Source: Branchiostoma floridae
Lineage: Eukaryota > Chordata > Leptocardii > Amphioxiformes > Branchiostomatidae
Direction of reading: 5' to 3'
Assembly: GCF_000003815.2 (NCBI RefSeq)
Contig: NC_049989.1
Coordinates: forward strand, 22,967,737-23,031,736
DNA: 64,000 nt
Positions 12,301 through 23,300 of this stretch are shown here, piece by piece; within the stretch, counting starts at the first letter, position 1, and each line of letters begins with the position of its first letter. The position numbers were made by a program, and so were the translations under genes. The notes beneath the pieces were generated by a model that saw only the letters and a list, made by a program, of their open reading frames with translations, was not told where the DNA came from and ran no database searches.

Positions 12301-13306
12301 CTTATTAGTGCTGAGTGCTAAGCAGAGAAAGCAGCATGTACCATTTTTAGGGTCTTTGGTATGACTCGACCGGCTAGCCTGGGATCGAACTCACGACCTA
12401 CCGAATGCAAGGCGAACACTCGGCCATTGCACCGGCCTGTAAAGCTGAAATGAATTCAATTAACTGTTGAGCTACTCTTCCACTGGTAGTACATGACAGA
12501 GGAAATAGACACTACTAGTATGTATCAGATTCTGCAGGTTCATTTTACCAGGGATATATAAAAATTATATATAAGCAAATAGGAGAATTATAGAGGACGT
12601 CCATACCTCACACTTAAGAACTTTATTGAAGTACTGAGACTGGACTATATGATAAGGACCTCATTGTACTAATGAAAGATGGAACATAATGGAAGCAGAA
12701 CTATGTGAATGCTTCAACTTGTTAAGAGTATGAATATGTATGTGTATGTATGTATATCCGTGTCTCTGTGGCCAATCAGTAATGCAACCCCATCTGGTTG
12801 GCCATCTGGATCTACATGAATTGTAATTCTATCAGTCAAACAATCAAATAACCTTTATTTACACTGGAATAGCCCTATCGTCCTTCACCGCTCTCCCTGA
12901 GGTCCAGTAGAAGGGGGGCGGGAGGTCACAGGAAATGAATCAATCAATACAAAGTAACTAAAACATGGATCTGTGGGCCTGAGTTCGACCAGGGTCGATT
13001 CAGCTCCGACATGTTGTGAGGGATTGCTTTCGTCTTTCGGAGGGGACGTAATACGGGTGTCCAGAGTTGGAGGAGACGTGCCTTGAGCACGTAAAACAGC
13101 CTCTGTCTGAGTCACATGAACTAGGTCAGAGTTTGAGGCAGCAAAGTAGCTAATTTGACTTGCGCTCAAAGGCTTACCTCTGCAGCATCAGCATTGGCCA
13201 TCAGGGACGCTGTGGTGACGTCGCCATGGAGATAGCTCTCCACGATCCCACGGTTCCGCTCAGGGCAGTAGCCGAAGTCGTCTGCGTTGATGACCAGTTT
13301 CTTCAT
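9373..13306 (-). CDS. YDJC: YDJC carbohydrate deacetylase (ChbG/YdjC family), complete, 5 exons
   Basis: Exons on the minus strand: 13306-13178, 12107-11925, 11392-11293, 10455-10278 and 9676-9373. They total 894 nt, or 297 aa plus TGA. The protein opens MKKLVINADDFGYC with the family's Asp pair at residues 9-10, then GLHLNLTEG in exon 2 and the metal-site segment HIDGHNHVH at 126-134. The last exon has LTDSFVGLATMGADMS and GYPS...GGCGQGPDDFS, close to vertebrate YDJC. ChbG, the bacterial homologue, removes acetyl groups from chito-oligosaccharides; the animal substrate is uncertain. The final acceptor was placed at 9677 rather than the nearer AG because only it keeps phase. The exon 2 donor is a weak GTCTGG. 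A 5' UTR intron is likely (minus-strand donor at 13908, acceptor near 13331). The gene is tail to tail with PIGL and head to head with PIGS. Confidence 0.93.
10081..10232. repeat. (CA)n-type microsatellite beside YDJC exon 4
   Basis: Interrupted ACACAC with ACAAACAC, ACATACAC and ATTCACAC variants. It starts about 46 bp into the intron past the exon 4 donor. Confidence 0.92.
10721..10819. mobile_element. MITE, family with CTCCAAGCAGAGGTT ends (copy 1)
   Basis: Left arm CTCCAAGCAGAGGTTGG, with CAGAGATAGTAG next. The right arm is its inverse (CCAACCTCTGCTTGGAG), giving a ~99-bp foldback in YDJC intron 4. The same ends recur at 53529-53690, 54265-54415 and 63118-63347. Confidence 0.8.
12144..12440 (-). 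mobile_element. tRNA-derived SINE in YDJC intron 1
   Basis: On the minus strand the element begins with a tRNA-like head: TGGCCGAGTGTTCG resembles the A box of Leu/Ser tRNAs, and GAGTTCGATCCC is a near-perfect B box. A ~200-bp body follows, and the element ends at a homopolymer tract (A run at about 12147-12158 on the plus strand). No functional tRNA folds from the head as read, so it is a SINE rather than a tRNA gene. Its family was not identified. Confidence 0.72.
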
Positions 13307-14315
13307 GTCTTCTCAAAGTTGGCTAAGACGCTAAGAAAGAAAAGGTATATACATAAAAAGGTTGAAGAGGAAAAGAATTAATCATCTTACTAGTTAGTCT
13401 GTGTAACACAAACTCTGCTGTCCAGGGCTGTAACTGGCCGGCGGATGTTTGGCGGGCTGCTATGACACAGGCAATTTTGACACTAACTGGTCAGATCTAC
13501 TGTGATATTAACCCCCAACGACCAAAGAGTTATGACTAACAGGTGAAAGTTAAGGTTCAATATTGTCAACAAAGAATCCATATTCTTTGCTACATGTTGA
13601 TCTACAGTAAGAATCTGTGTAAAAATGGAACTTTCTTATGCTTACCTCAATGCTCTGAGTTTAAGTATTGGTTTTAAATGTACCCAATCGATCGATGTTA
13701 TATGACCAGCTGCGGTTAAGTCCGTGGTAGGTTTGCGTAACACACGTCAATGCGGCCTCTCTTAACCGATCAATATGGACCAAATTTTTACCTAACACGA
13801 ACGGGACATTTACACACACACAAATATTTCAGTGCACAGACAGTATTAGAAACAATTTAAACTTGTCTTTTAACTTTTAAGATTGTTGGAATAGGAGCAA
13901 AAACTCACCTGCTGAGCTGATTTCTGCCCTGTCATCCACTCGCGCGTTATGTATTACAGTAACAAGTTAATAAATACCGGCAAAATGAAGGCAAAGCAAA
14001 CACAGGGTGCGGATGTCAGACCCTAAAGTGGCCGTCGTGTGTCGGAATGTAATATGATCTGGAAGCTAGCAAAAATAGACAAGCTGACAAAGATTTTGTC
14101 ATGATCTTGTCCTCAAATATATCATTTCAACATATCTGACGTTAAAGCAACACATTTCGCAAGGTTTCCAAACGTTTCCGCATTGCCCCATTCCGTATTT
14201 CCTCCACTAAACATTAAAAACGTGAACTTCAAGACAAAGTGAAGGAACGCGTCTGAACCCGGAAGTGCCCACGCGTCGTCTGCATGGGTGAGAGGTTAGA
14301 GGTTAGGTCACCAAC
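13307..14315. promoter_or_regulatory. Divergent promoter region YDJC / PIGS
   Basis: YDJC (minus) and PIGS (plus) start codons are 1009 bp apart. A minus-strand donor CAG|GTGAGTTT at 13909/13908 suggests a YDJC leader exon ending there. Both transcription starts would then fall in about 13.95-14.30 kb, a GC- and CpG-richer stretch that includes CCCACGCGTCGTC just before the PIGS start. Confidence 0.5.
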
Positions 14316-17300
14316 ATGGCGGCGCCAGGTGAGAAACAGGCGGCCAAATCTTTACAAGATGAAGAAGGTAAAATCTAACGATTTTGGCTCATTTCTGCTT
14401 AAGTTTTTACCGGCATTTGTGTAGACAGTTTCCCTGATCAGTTTGGGTATTGCAGAATATTGAACGTAGTACATATATTCTGTAAAATAAAGAAAATCTT
14501 CTGCGCGTTTGGTATAACAAAAAAAAGACCTCCCTTCGCCACTTCGTCCCTCCATAAATTTTGTTTCTTTAATGACAGAAAATCCAGAAAATATCCTTAC
14601 TTCTGTCTGAAAAGCTTTTTCAGACAGCCAATCCTGTGTTGCGCTTCTAGAATCCTACATTTTTGGGGAGAGGGGGGGGGGGTTAAAGGGACTTACACTT
14701 ACTGGTCAAACCTTATTTTCGAACAGACGGAATAAAGAACTCAGTCAAGGTGGGACCATGCATCATCAATTAACGTTAACAAACAGGGAATTATGTTTCA
14801 GTCAACAAAAATTGCTTAGTTGTGCTGTATGCCATGGTTAACATTCCCGACCTTAAAGTTTATGATGAACACCATTTGAAAACCATAGTCTGAAAATAAT
14901 GCATGCAATCAATTTGTTGCTGTTTTGATTATAAAAATGTCTAACTTGTATATGGTCTACATGAAGGTCTATCTATGAAAGGCTTAACATTATATATGAT
15001 TAAAAAAGCACAATGATTCCTGCCATTTTCCTTTTACTCACTCTCTCCCAAATCCCTAGCCTGGTTACCAAACCCCAGCCCGATCTCAAGTATCTATCGT
15101 GCAGGGGTCTGGCCGGATGGGATAGGAACTCTTCTCAATTCTGCCCCTTATAGTGGGCAAAAAACTCCACCAATAGAACAGCAGCAGGATCAGCAGGAGG
15201 TAATTACACCCCTGCCATGATTGGTTAAAGACCCCCAACTGTACTTTTTGAATCCATAACAGTGACCACTAAGTACCTGATTCGCTACTGTGATAGCCTG
15301 CTGACCAACTGTGGTGTTTTGTAGCTGGCTACCTGTGGTGTGAGTGGTCATCAATCCTAGGTTCTCCTCCCTCTGATCAAGGGCCTTCGAGAACCTTTCT
15401 ACAGCCATCCTGCCAGACTGGCTGAATACGTGTATTGAATTATTGATGAGATCAAATTGCCTGGCAAAATATCTTTCAGGTGTAGTTCTTTGATGTTATT
15501 GTGCATCATTGTTAGAAATGGACTGTGCTAGACTAAAAAAGACATGGAATTTTGTAGCTGTATCAAGAATGAAGCAACTACATTTTTATTAAGTTTCCTA
15601 ATGATTCCTAAGGCAGTCCCTTATTTTGACTTTTTCCACCACCATCATAGTTGCCAATTGCATTGTATTCATTAGAAACTGCATAATCTAAGCACTTTTT
15701 GAAATGAAGGAATATGTCACTGACTCTGGATCTGGTTCGTGAAATCATAACTTCGGAACTGATGAAAGAGCTGTAACTGTAAGTGTAAAAGCTGATCAAA
15801 CATGATGAAATTGGTTACTCAGGTCATTGTCCTATCTAAATATCCAGACTGTTGTTGTTTCTGTAGAGGCAGTTACCCAGGTGTACGCGACCCTCGGGGT
15901 GGCCCTGGTTGTCGTGGTGATCGGCGTGCCGCTCTGGTGGAAGACTACCGAGGTGTACCGGGCTTCGCTGCCGTACGCAGATATAGGGGAGCTGAAGGGG
16001 ACACAGGTAACATTATATGATAAACATATGTGTGTCTGCTGCAATAAACGTTCTTTTAACTTACATATCCAGATAGTAAAATTTAGGCGGTCACAATTTC
16101 TGAAGCAGATGAAATTTAGAAATGTTCAGATAAATTTTAGCCAGCATCAGCTGTCTTTCGTCAGTGTCACTAAAAAGGTAACCTTGACCTTGCAAATTTT
16201 TGCAGTTGTCATTTTGTAAAAGAAATTTATCATGACTTTAGTTATCATCATTAATGTATGAGTGGAGCTTTTCGGACATGAAAGGCAAACATGCAATTAA
16301 GGATAAACCAGATATTTATATTTATTTATTTATTTATACACAAAAATCAAAATCTAAACATAAAGAATAAATCATAATCCACATTCACAGTTTTCATTTA
16401 ATAGACAAAGAGAGGCCACATGTCAAACTTTTCATTTCTTAAAAAAAACTTACTGCCACCCTCCCCCTTATCAAGGTCATCTACAAGGTCGGGGTGGAGT
16501 TTGTCCTGCCTGTACAGACCCAGCCTCAGGACCTGCTGGACTGGAGGGAACAGGTGGATCAACACCTGGACACAGGTAAATATAACACATGGATACAGGT
16601 AAATATAACACCTGGATACAGGTAAATAGAACACATGGGGACAGGTAAAGATAACACCTGGATACAGGTAAATAGAACACATGGGGACAGGTAAAGATAA
16701 CACCTGGATACAGGTAAATAGAACACATGGGGACAGGTAAAGATAACACCTGGATACAGGTTAATATAAGACCTGGATACAGGTAAACAAAACACCTGGG
16801 GATAGGTAAAGGTAACACCTGGATACAGGTAAAGATAACACCTGGATACAGGTAAATAGAACACCTGGGGACAGGTAAAGATAACACCTGGATACAGGTA
16901 AAGATAACACCTGGATACAGGTAAACATAACACCTGGATATAACACCTGGATACAGGTAAACATAACACCTGGATATAGGTAAACATAACACCTGGATAT
17001 AACACCTGGATACAGGTAAACATAACACCTGGATACAGGTAAACATAACACCTGGATACAGGTAGTAAAGATAGCACCTGGATACAGGTAACAGTATATA
17101 TAACACAAAGGCACAGGTGAATATGACACCTAGACAAAGGTAAATATGACACCAGGGTACAGGTGAGTGTTACACCTGTCTTACAGGTAAAGATAACACC
17201 TGGATACAGGTAAAGATTACACCTGGATACAGGTAAGCATAACACCTGGATACAGGTAAATATAACACCTGGATACAGGTAGTAAAGATAGCACCTGGAT

Positions 17301-20300
17301 ACAGGTAACAGTATATATAACACCAAGGCACAGGTGAATATAACACCTAGACAAAGGTAAATATGACACCAGGGTACAGGTGAATGTTACACCTGTCTTA
17401 CAGGTAAAGATAACACCTGGACACAGGTGAATATAACACCTGGACAAAGGTAAATACATGTATAACGTATAAGGGTATGTAAAGGTACATGTTAAGTTAT
17501 GTTTCTGTTCTTTATATGCAACCAAGTGTTAGTAGCTGGTCGATGATTCAGAGACCGTCAGAGTGATATCTTCTTCAGGGTAATAATGATAAATGCTGGT
17601 TCTACTTTGCACTGCAACTGCAAATGTAGACCTGTGTGTGTAACTGCTGCATTGAGAAAGATGAGATCCGAAACGAGACAGTTCATGCATATTTGTTTGT
17701 TTGTTTGTTTTCTGTGACCAGGTACAGTGTACAGTCCCATCTCACCCCACTACGACATCAAGGTCCGCACCACCAACAAGGAGGAACGAACTGTCATCAA
17801 CCAGCAAGGCTCTATGGAAGGTGGGAATATTAATTTTGTATGTTTCACAGAACCAGCAAACTACCTTTGGATATTATAAAAAGCTGTTATTTTTTTTTCA
17901 GGAATTACAATGTGTGTAAGAGTGGACTCAGTGAGCTGTAAGGTTTGATTTCTTACAATGGGAAGGAAAGACCCACAATATTCTTTTTTGTTGAGCTATC
18001 CTTTTATGGTCTTGACAGAGAAAACACATAGTACATGAGTACTAGGAATAGATTTAGAAGAGATGTAATTTCCCTTTTAATATACCTAATAAAGTATATA
18101 TTTCATTTTCCTTGTTCATTGTTAAGTATAGAACTCAATATGCTTAGCCTTCGTGCATGGTATTGCATTAAAGTTTTTGACGACGCCTCAGGGGAGTCGT
18201 CAAGTGGTATATATTGCATTCAGTCTGCAAAAATTCTAGGAATTGCACAGGAATTTTTCCACAGGAATGCTAGCACTCCACAGTATGCTGGGTATTCAAT
18301 CCCCCCCCCCCCCCAAATCTGTTCCAGATGTATCTCTGGTATGCAATGGTGGAATGTAGGTCACACTGGTTCCTGGAGGAATTTGTCCTTTGAAACTAGT
18401 GGTAGACAGGGAAACTGCACAATGGATCACATTGTCTTGGTTGTTATGTTATATGTTATGAATGATACATTTTCTTTTCTAGAGCTTGTTCAAGCCATAG
18501 GCCACAGGCAGACAGGAAATACTTCTGCAGTGCTCAGCTGTAGGTTAGGTCACTGGCAGACCATTGTACTGTAGGTTTATGTTACAGGTGGGCTAGTATA
18601 TTGTGCCAGGGATAGTGCGACAGGGAAGTTCCAGTCTATTTCTGATTTGAGCTGTATTGTTGTACCCTCAATCGTCGTCATGGCAATAATACATTTTAAT
18701 TGCCAGTCTTGTTATCATTATAACAAATTAGATGAAAAATTATATTAGTATTTACACTGGTTCATGTTGTCAGCATAATGAACAGTGGACCACAGCCTGT
18801 AACCCTCTCCAGTAGCTTGTGTTTATATGTTTCTGTTTTCCCCCACTTGTTCAGACCTGGAAGCAAGTCTGACCCAGCTGAAGCCCCCAGGCGTAGGCAG
18901 CTGTACCCTGTACCTCCTGTGGACCACAGTCTGTAACCCTCTCCAGTAGCTTGTGTTTATGTGTTTCTGTTTTCCCCCACTTGTTCAGACCTGGAAGCAA
19001 GTCTGACCCAGCTGAAGCCCCCAGACGTAGGCAGCTGTACCCTGTACCTCCTGTGGACCACAGTCTGTAACCCTCTCCAGTAGCTTGTGTTTATATGTTT
19101 CTGTTTTCACCCCCACTTGTTCAGACCTGGAAGCAAGTCTGACCCAGCTGAAGCCCCCAGACGTAGGCAGCTGTACCCTGTACCTCCTGCCTAAGGACAG
19201 TAGTCTGGAGGCGCAGGCTTACATTGGCCGGCACAGGACTGCCTTTGTCAAGTCTTCAGGAGGTGAGTCTCAGATTCTGCTTCTTATGTCCTGAGTCAAA
19301 AGTTTTTGTATTAGGTCTCTCCAAATGTATACTTCTTGAGGCTCAGATCTTTACAAATGAGACAAATTGAACTAACCCAATTTAAAAGTTACTCAAGAAT
19401 TTGTCAAAGTATGATTGTAAACCTTACCAAGTGGCCTGAATATTAGTTTGTTTAATATAATATCTCATTACCCAAATGTCTAACCTTTATTGATGTAAGA
19501 TAAAACATCCACGTAAAACCTTCAGGAGGTGAGTCTTGATCAGGTTATGCTCCTTATGTCCTGAGTCAAATGTTAGCTTTATAAGGCCACTGCAAATGTA
19601 TCTCTTGAGTCTCAGATCTTGAACAAAATGAAAAAATGAAAATATCCAATTCAAAGTTACTTAAGAAACTGGACAACGATAATTGTACTTACATGTACCT
19701 AGTGGCCTGAATAAGGTTTGTATAGTAGAGTATCTCATTACTTGGATGTCTAACCTTTATTGATGTAAGATAAAATATCCACATAAACCCAGAGTCTGAC
19801 AGGAAAGTCTTGACTTTGTCTGCCTCCTGAGTAGCACTGAGACACCTGGTTTGTTGTTGACCCTTTCCTCTCACCTGTAGACGTCTCCCGAGACGTGCGG
19901 ATCTCGGCACACCTGGTGAGGTCTTACTTTGTGAATGACGAGAGACTGAAAATCGCTTTCACTTCGGCAACCGGAGCGCAGCATGACAAGGTGAGAGTTG
20001 TTTTATTGGTGCTCACAAGGACTGAAAAGAATCAAAAGCACATCATACAAAGGTGAAAGCTGTAGCCTACTTTTGTTACACAATATAAAATTGGACCAAC
20101 TTACGTGCAGGACAATTGTGATTGTCTCTCCTCCATTTCCGCCGTGGTCATACCTAGCATGCCTCTGGCAGGCAGGCACACACGTCCTAGCTCTTCACAG
20201 CCATACCGGAAGTGAAAAGAGACTCCTCCCACTTCCGCCTGTGGCTGTGCTCCCGTGAAACCCCAGTTACTTTGAAACCAGCTGCAGTACTGGCCGAAGA

Positions 20301-23300
20301 ACTTAGGGCGGGCATATACCAATGCAGAACCTGCAACACAAAGATAGGGCGGGTATGACCACGGCTTCAATGGAGGAGAGACAATCACAATTGTCCTGCA
20401 CGTAAGTTGGTCCAATTTTATATTGTCTCTCTCCATTTCCGCCGTGGTCATACCTAGCATGACTTCATAGCAGAGGCCAGTACTGATTAACCAGAGAGAC
20501 AAAAAGAAAATGTTGCAGAACATTCCAAATGTCAATACAAAAGCCCAGTTAGCTGCCTTCATCATTACTTTAGACAGAACCCTGGCTGTGTAGGCAGTAG
20601 AGGTCGGTGCCCTCCTAAAAACAATGTCCTGTGAAATGAAACATTGGATCCAAATCTGCTAGATGCAGATAGAAAACTGCACAGCATTCCAGAGCTGAGA
20701 AACTCGCAGAACAAGCCATGTCTGAAAAGAACGGAATATTCATATTCTATGAAAAAGAGCTTGCAAACACAAGGCATAACACCTTTAATTAATAGCCCAA
20801 AACAAGTACAGGGAATGCTGATTGGCGAAGACCTTGTTGGTCATTTACTTGTATACGGAAAAACCATAACCCAAGTGTGAAAAAGAGGTCGTTCGATCCA
20901 TTTTGGTGAAGACGAAGACGTTCTATTCGCATCTAAAAATGCCAAATGTTGGACTCTTCCTACCGAGTCTCAGCATGGAGTCTCAGCATGGGATATGGAA
21001 GAAAACTATTTCTGGCGAGCACCTGTGGAGCAAATTCAACGCCACAGGAAAGCACCAGCCTGGCACGCTTGGTCAGAGGAGAATTCAAATGAATATTAAA
21101 TGTGTACTCTCGTGCTGGGTACCACCTGATTCATTCAAAAAGAAAAATGATGAAAAGGAGGAATAAATCGACTCAATTTTACTCAAATCGACTATAACTC
21201 TTCATAACAGAGACAGAAGTCCTATAAAACTTTCTCTGGCAAGAAAGTAAATATAACGTTAAAACACATAAACCGCCTTGACCTGTGGGCAAGGAACTGG
21301 GCAAACCGTCAAAGGTTGCTATGGGAACGTGCTGTAGAAACGATCCGGGAAGATCGAAGCACACGCCTGTAAGAAAAACACCGGAATCCTTGTGAAGTAA
21401 CGCGTGAACACGGAACGACCCGAAACTCTGTGAAGTCGCCTACCGTTTCCAGCAAGAGCGGTAAGTATAACTGGTCGGCTGAGTACCTGAAATGAACGTA
21501 CCAATCATTAACGGTTACTGCCGTAACAACAAGTACTCGTCCCACTGTGTGGGCGAACAAGAAAGCCCATGGCTAAGAGTGCAAAATCGAAACACGTTCG
21601 AATGCTGTAAAAGACGTCGGAGATGACCGGTACCGTACAAGGTAACGAACACGCGAAATCGAGAGCCGAGTAAGGATGCGCTACTTCGGAAGCGCTAAAA
21701 TTCCGTCTGCACAGACGAAAACCGAAACTGACGGCTGGTGTAGCCCACATCAGAAAAACTACAACGGTATACAAAATACCATGGAAGTAACCCGGGTAAA
21801 AAAGACAAAGGCTCGATGAAACAACGCGGCAAAGACAAGTGTTGCACGTCAGAAGACGAGTCACTCAAGTGCGAGAGACGCCATATTAAAAAACACGCAA
21901 AGTCTGACCTAAAAACAGCGCCATGTAGCGATTGTCGCATGAACTACAAGGAACATGTAACATACGCGTTGACGGCAGACGAAGGTGACGTGGTCAGGAT
22001 GAGCTAAGCTTGAACTTGGAACCCGACGGACGAACAAGAGATGCTTGAACAAGGCCTATTTGAAAGGCGGTCTATCTAGTCCGTCGAGAAATGAATGTAC
22101 CACAAAGGTCTTTCATTCATACACTCATAAGGCACACGGCTTGTGATGACAATGGTAAAAAGATTAACACGTAAACAGCTGATGGCGAAGTCCGACCTAA
22201 CACCACGTTGCAAAGCGGCCACCGCAGTAGCGGTAAAATATTCAAAGAAAGCGTGAGATTTCCTAACACCCGAGGTCAACGCCTGGCTAGCCTAGAAAAA
22301 AAAAAAGGCGAAAAATGCGCGTCTAAAAAGAACCGAAAACAAATCGAAAACTGGTACGCGAGAGCGAAAACAAACGATAACATACATCAGCGAAAAAGGA
22401 ACTCAAGTAACACACCAAGTAACGAAAACCGCGAAGACCTAAAATGGTCAGACAACTCTGAAGCAGCGGAAGCTGCTTGATCAGCTTGATACAGAAGAAC
22501 CAAGGAGCTTTTAAGAAAAGTCGAACACGATGGCGATCAACGCTAACGTAGCCACGAAAAATTAACATGACAGTGACGACGAGAGACCCGAACGAGAAAT
22601 ATTACGTAAAGTGCGCTCAACGATCCATTCCAATACATTTGCATAAAAATGCTAAGCAACCTGGCGATCTAAGCCAAGTAGTAACAGCAAAATTTTGCAT
22701 AACAGTCAACAGTAAATAGCGGAGCGAAAACAGTGGGTTTAACAAACCCTCATTTACCTCTAAAGAGGCTTAGCATGGCTCCATACTGGAAGTACTGGCA
22801 GTAAAACAATGAAAACCACAAAACTTTACTGCATAAACTCTCCCCATGGAGAACATTTTTCCAACCCTACCTGGCACAATCATGAACGTACTATAACGTT
22901 CTCAGTTAACAAAGAATCAAAAACTCAAGAATTTGAGAAAATTCATGAACGGTATGAAACGGATTACTTTAAGCTTGGCAGAGACGTCGCTACGAGACTG
23001 CCAGCGTGAGAAAAATCCTTGCCAAAAGGCACTGGGTACCTCCTACGGTCATTTTGACCTTGTTAGACGGGATTGAAGTATTAAAAACACCGCAAATAGT
23101 CATTTGGGCGAGTATTACACGCACCACGAAAGTGAACAAAAACATACCTCAGCTTGACGCCTATGTTAGGCACGTTGCTATAGTCCTGAATTGGACTTTC
23201 CACTCACCTGCAGCATGGCTTGGAATACACATACCTACCATCGCTGCATTCGGTGCTTGTGTCCGCTCAGCGGAAGGCGCCCTGGAACCGAAGACGAATG

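Noticed and set aside
12360-12440. Functional tRNA gene
   Set aside because: A and B boxes are present, but the head runs into a longer body ending at an A/T tail and stems do not close as read. Called a SINE instead.
16477-17326. Long minus-strand ORFs (up to 255 aa, [13 protein letters not shown]-type repeats)
   Set aside because: They are the antisense of the PIGS exon 3 donor minisatellite. Openness follows from the 24-bp period, and there is no start context, splice support or known fold.
21816-22480. Lys/Arg-rich plus-strand ORFs (63 and 90 aa) in the A-rich block
   Set aside because: Lysine and arginine richness follows directly from the A-rich composition. No conserved pattern.
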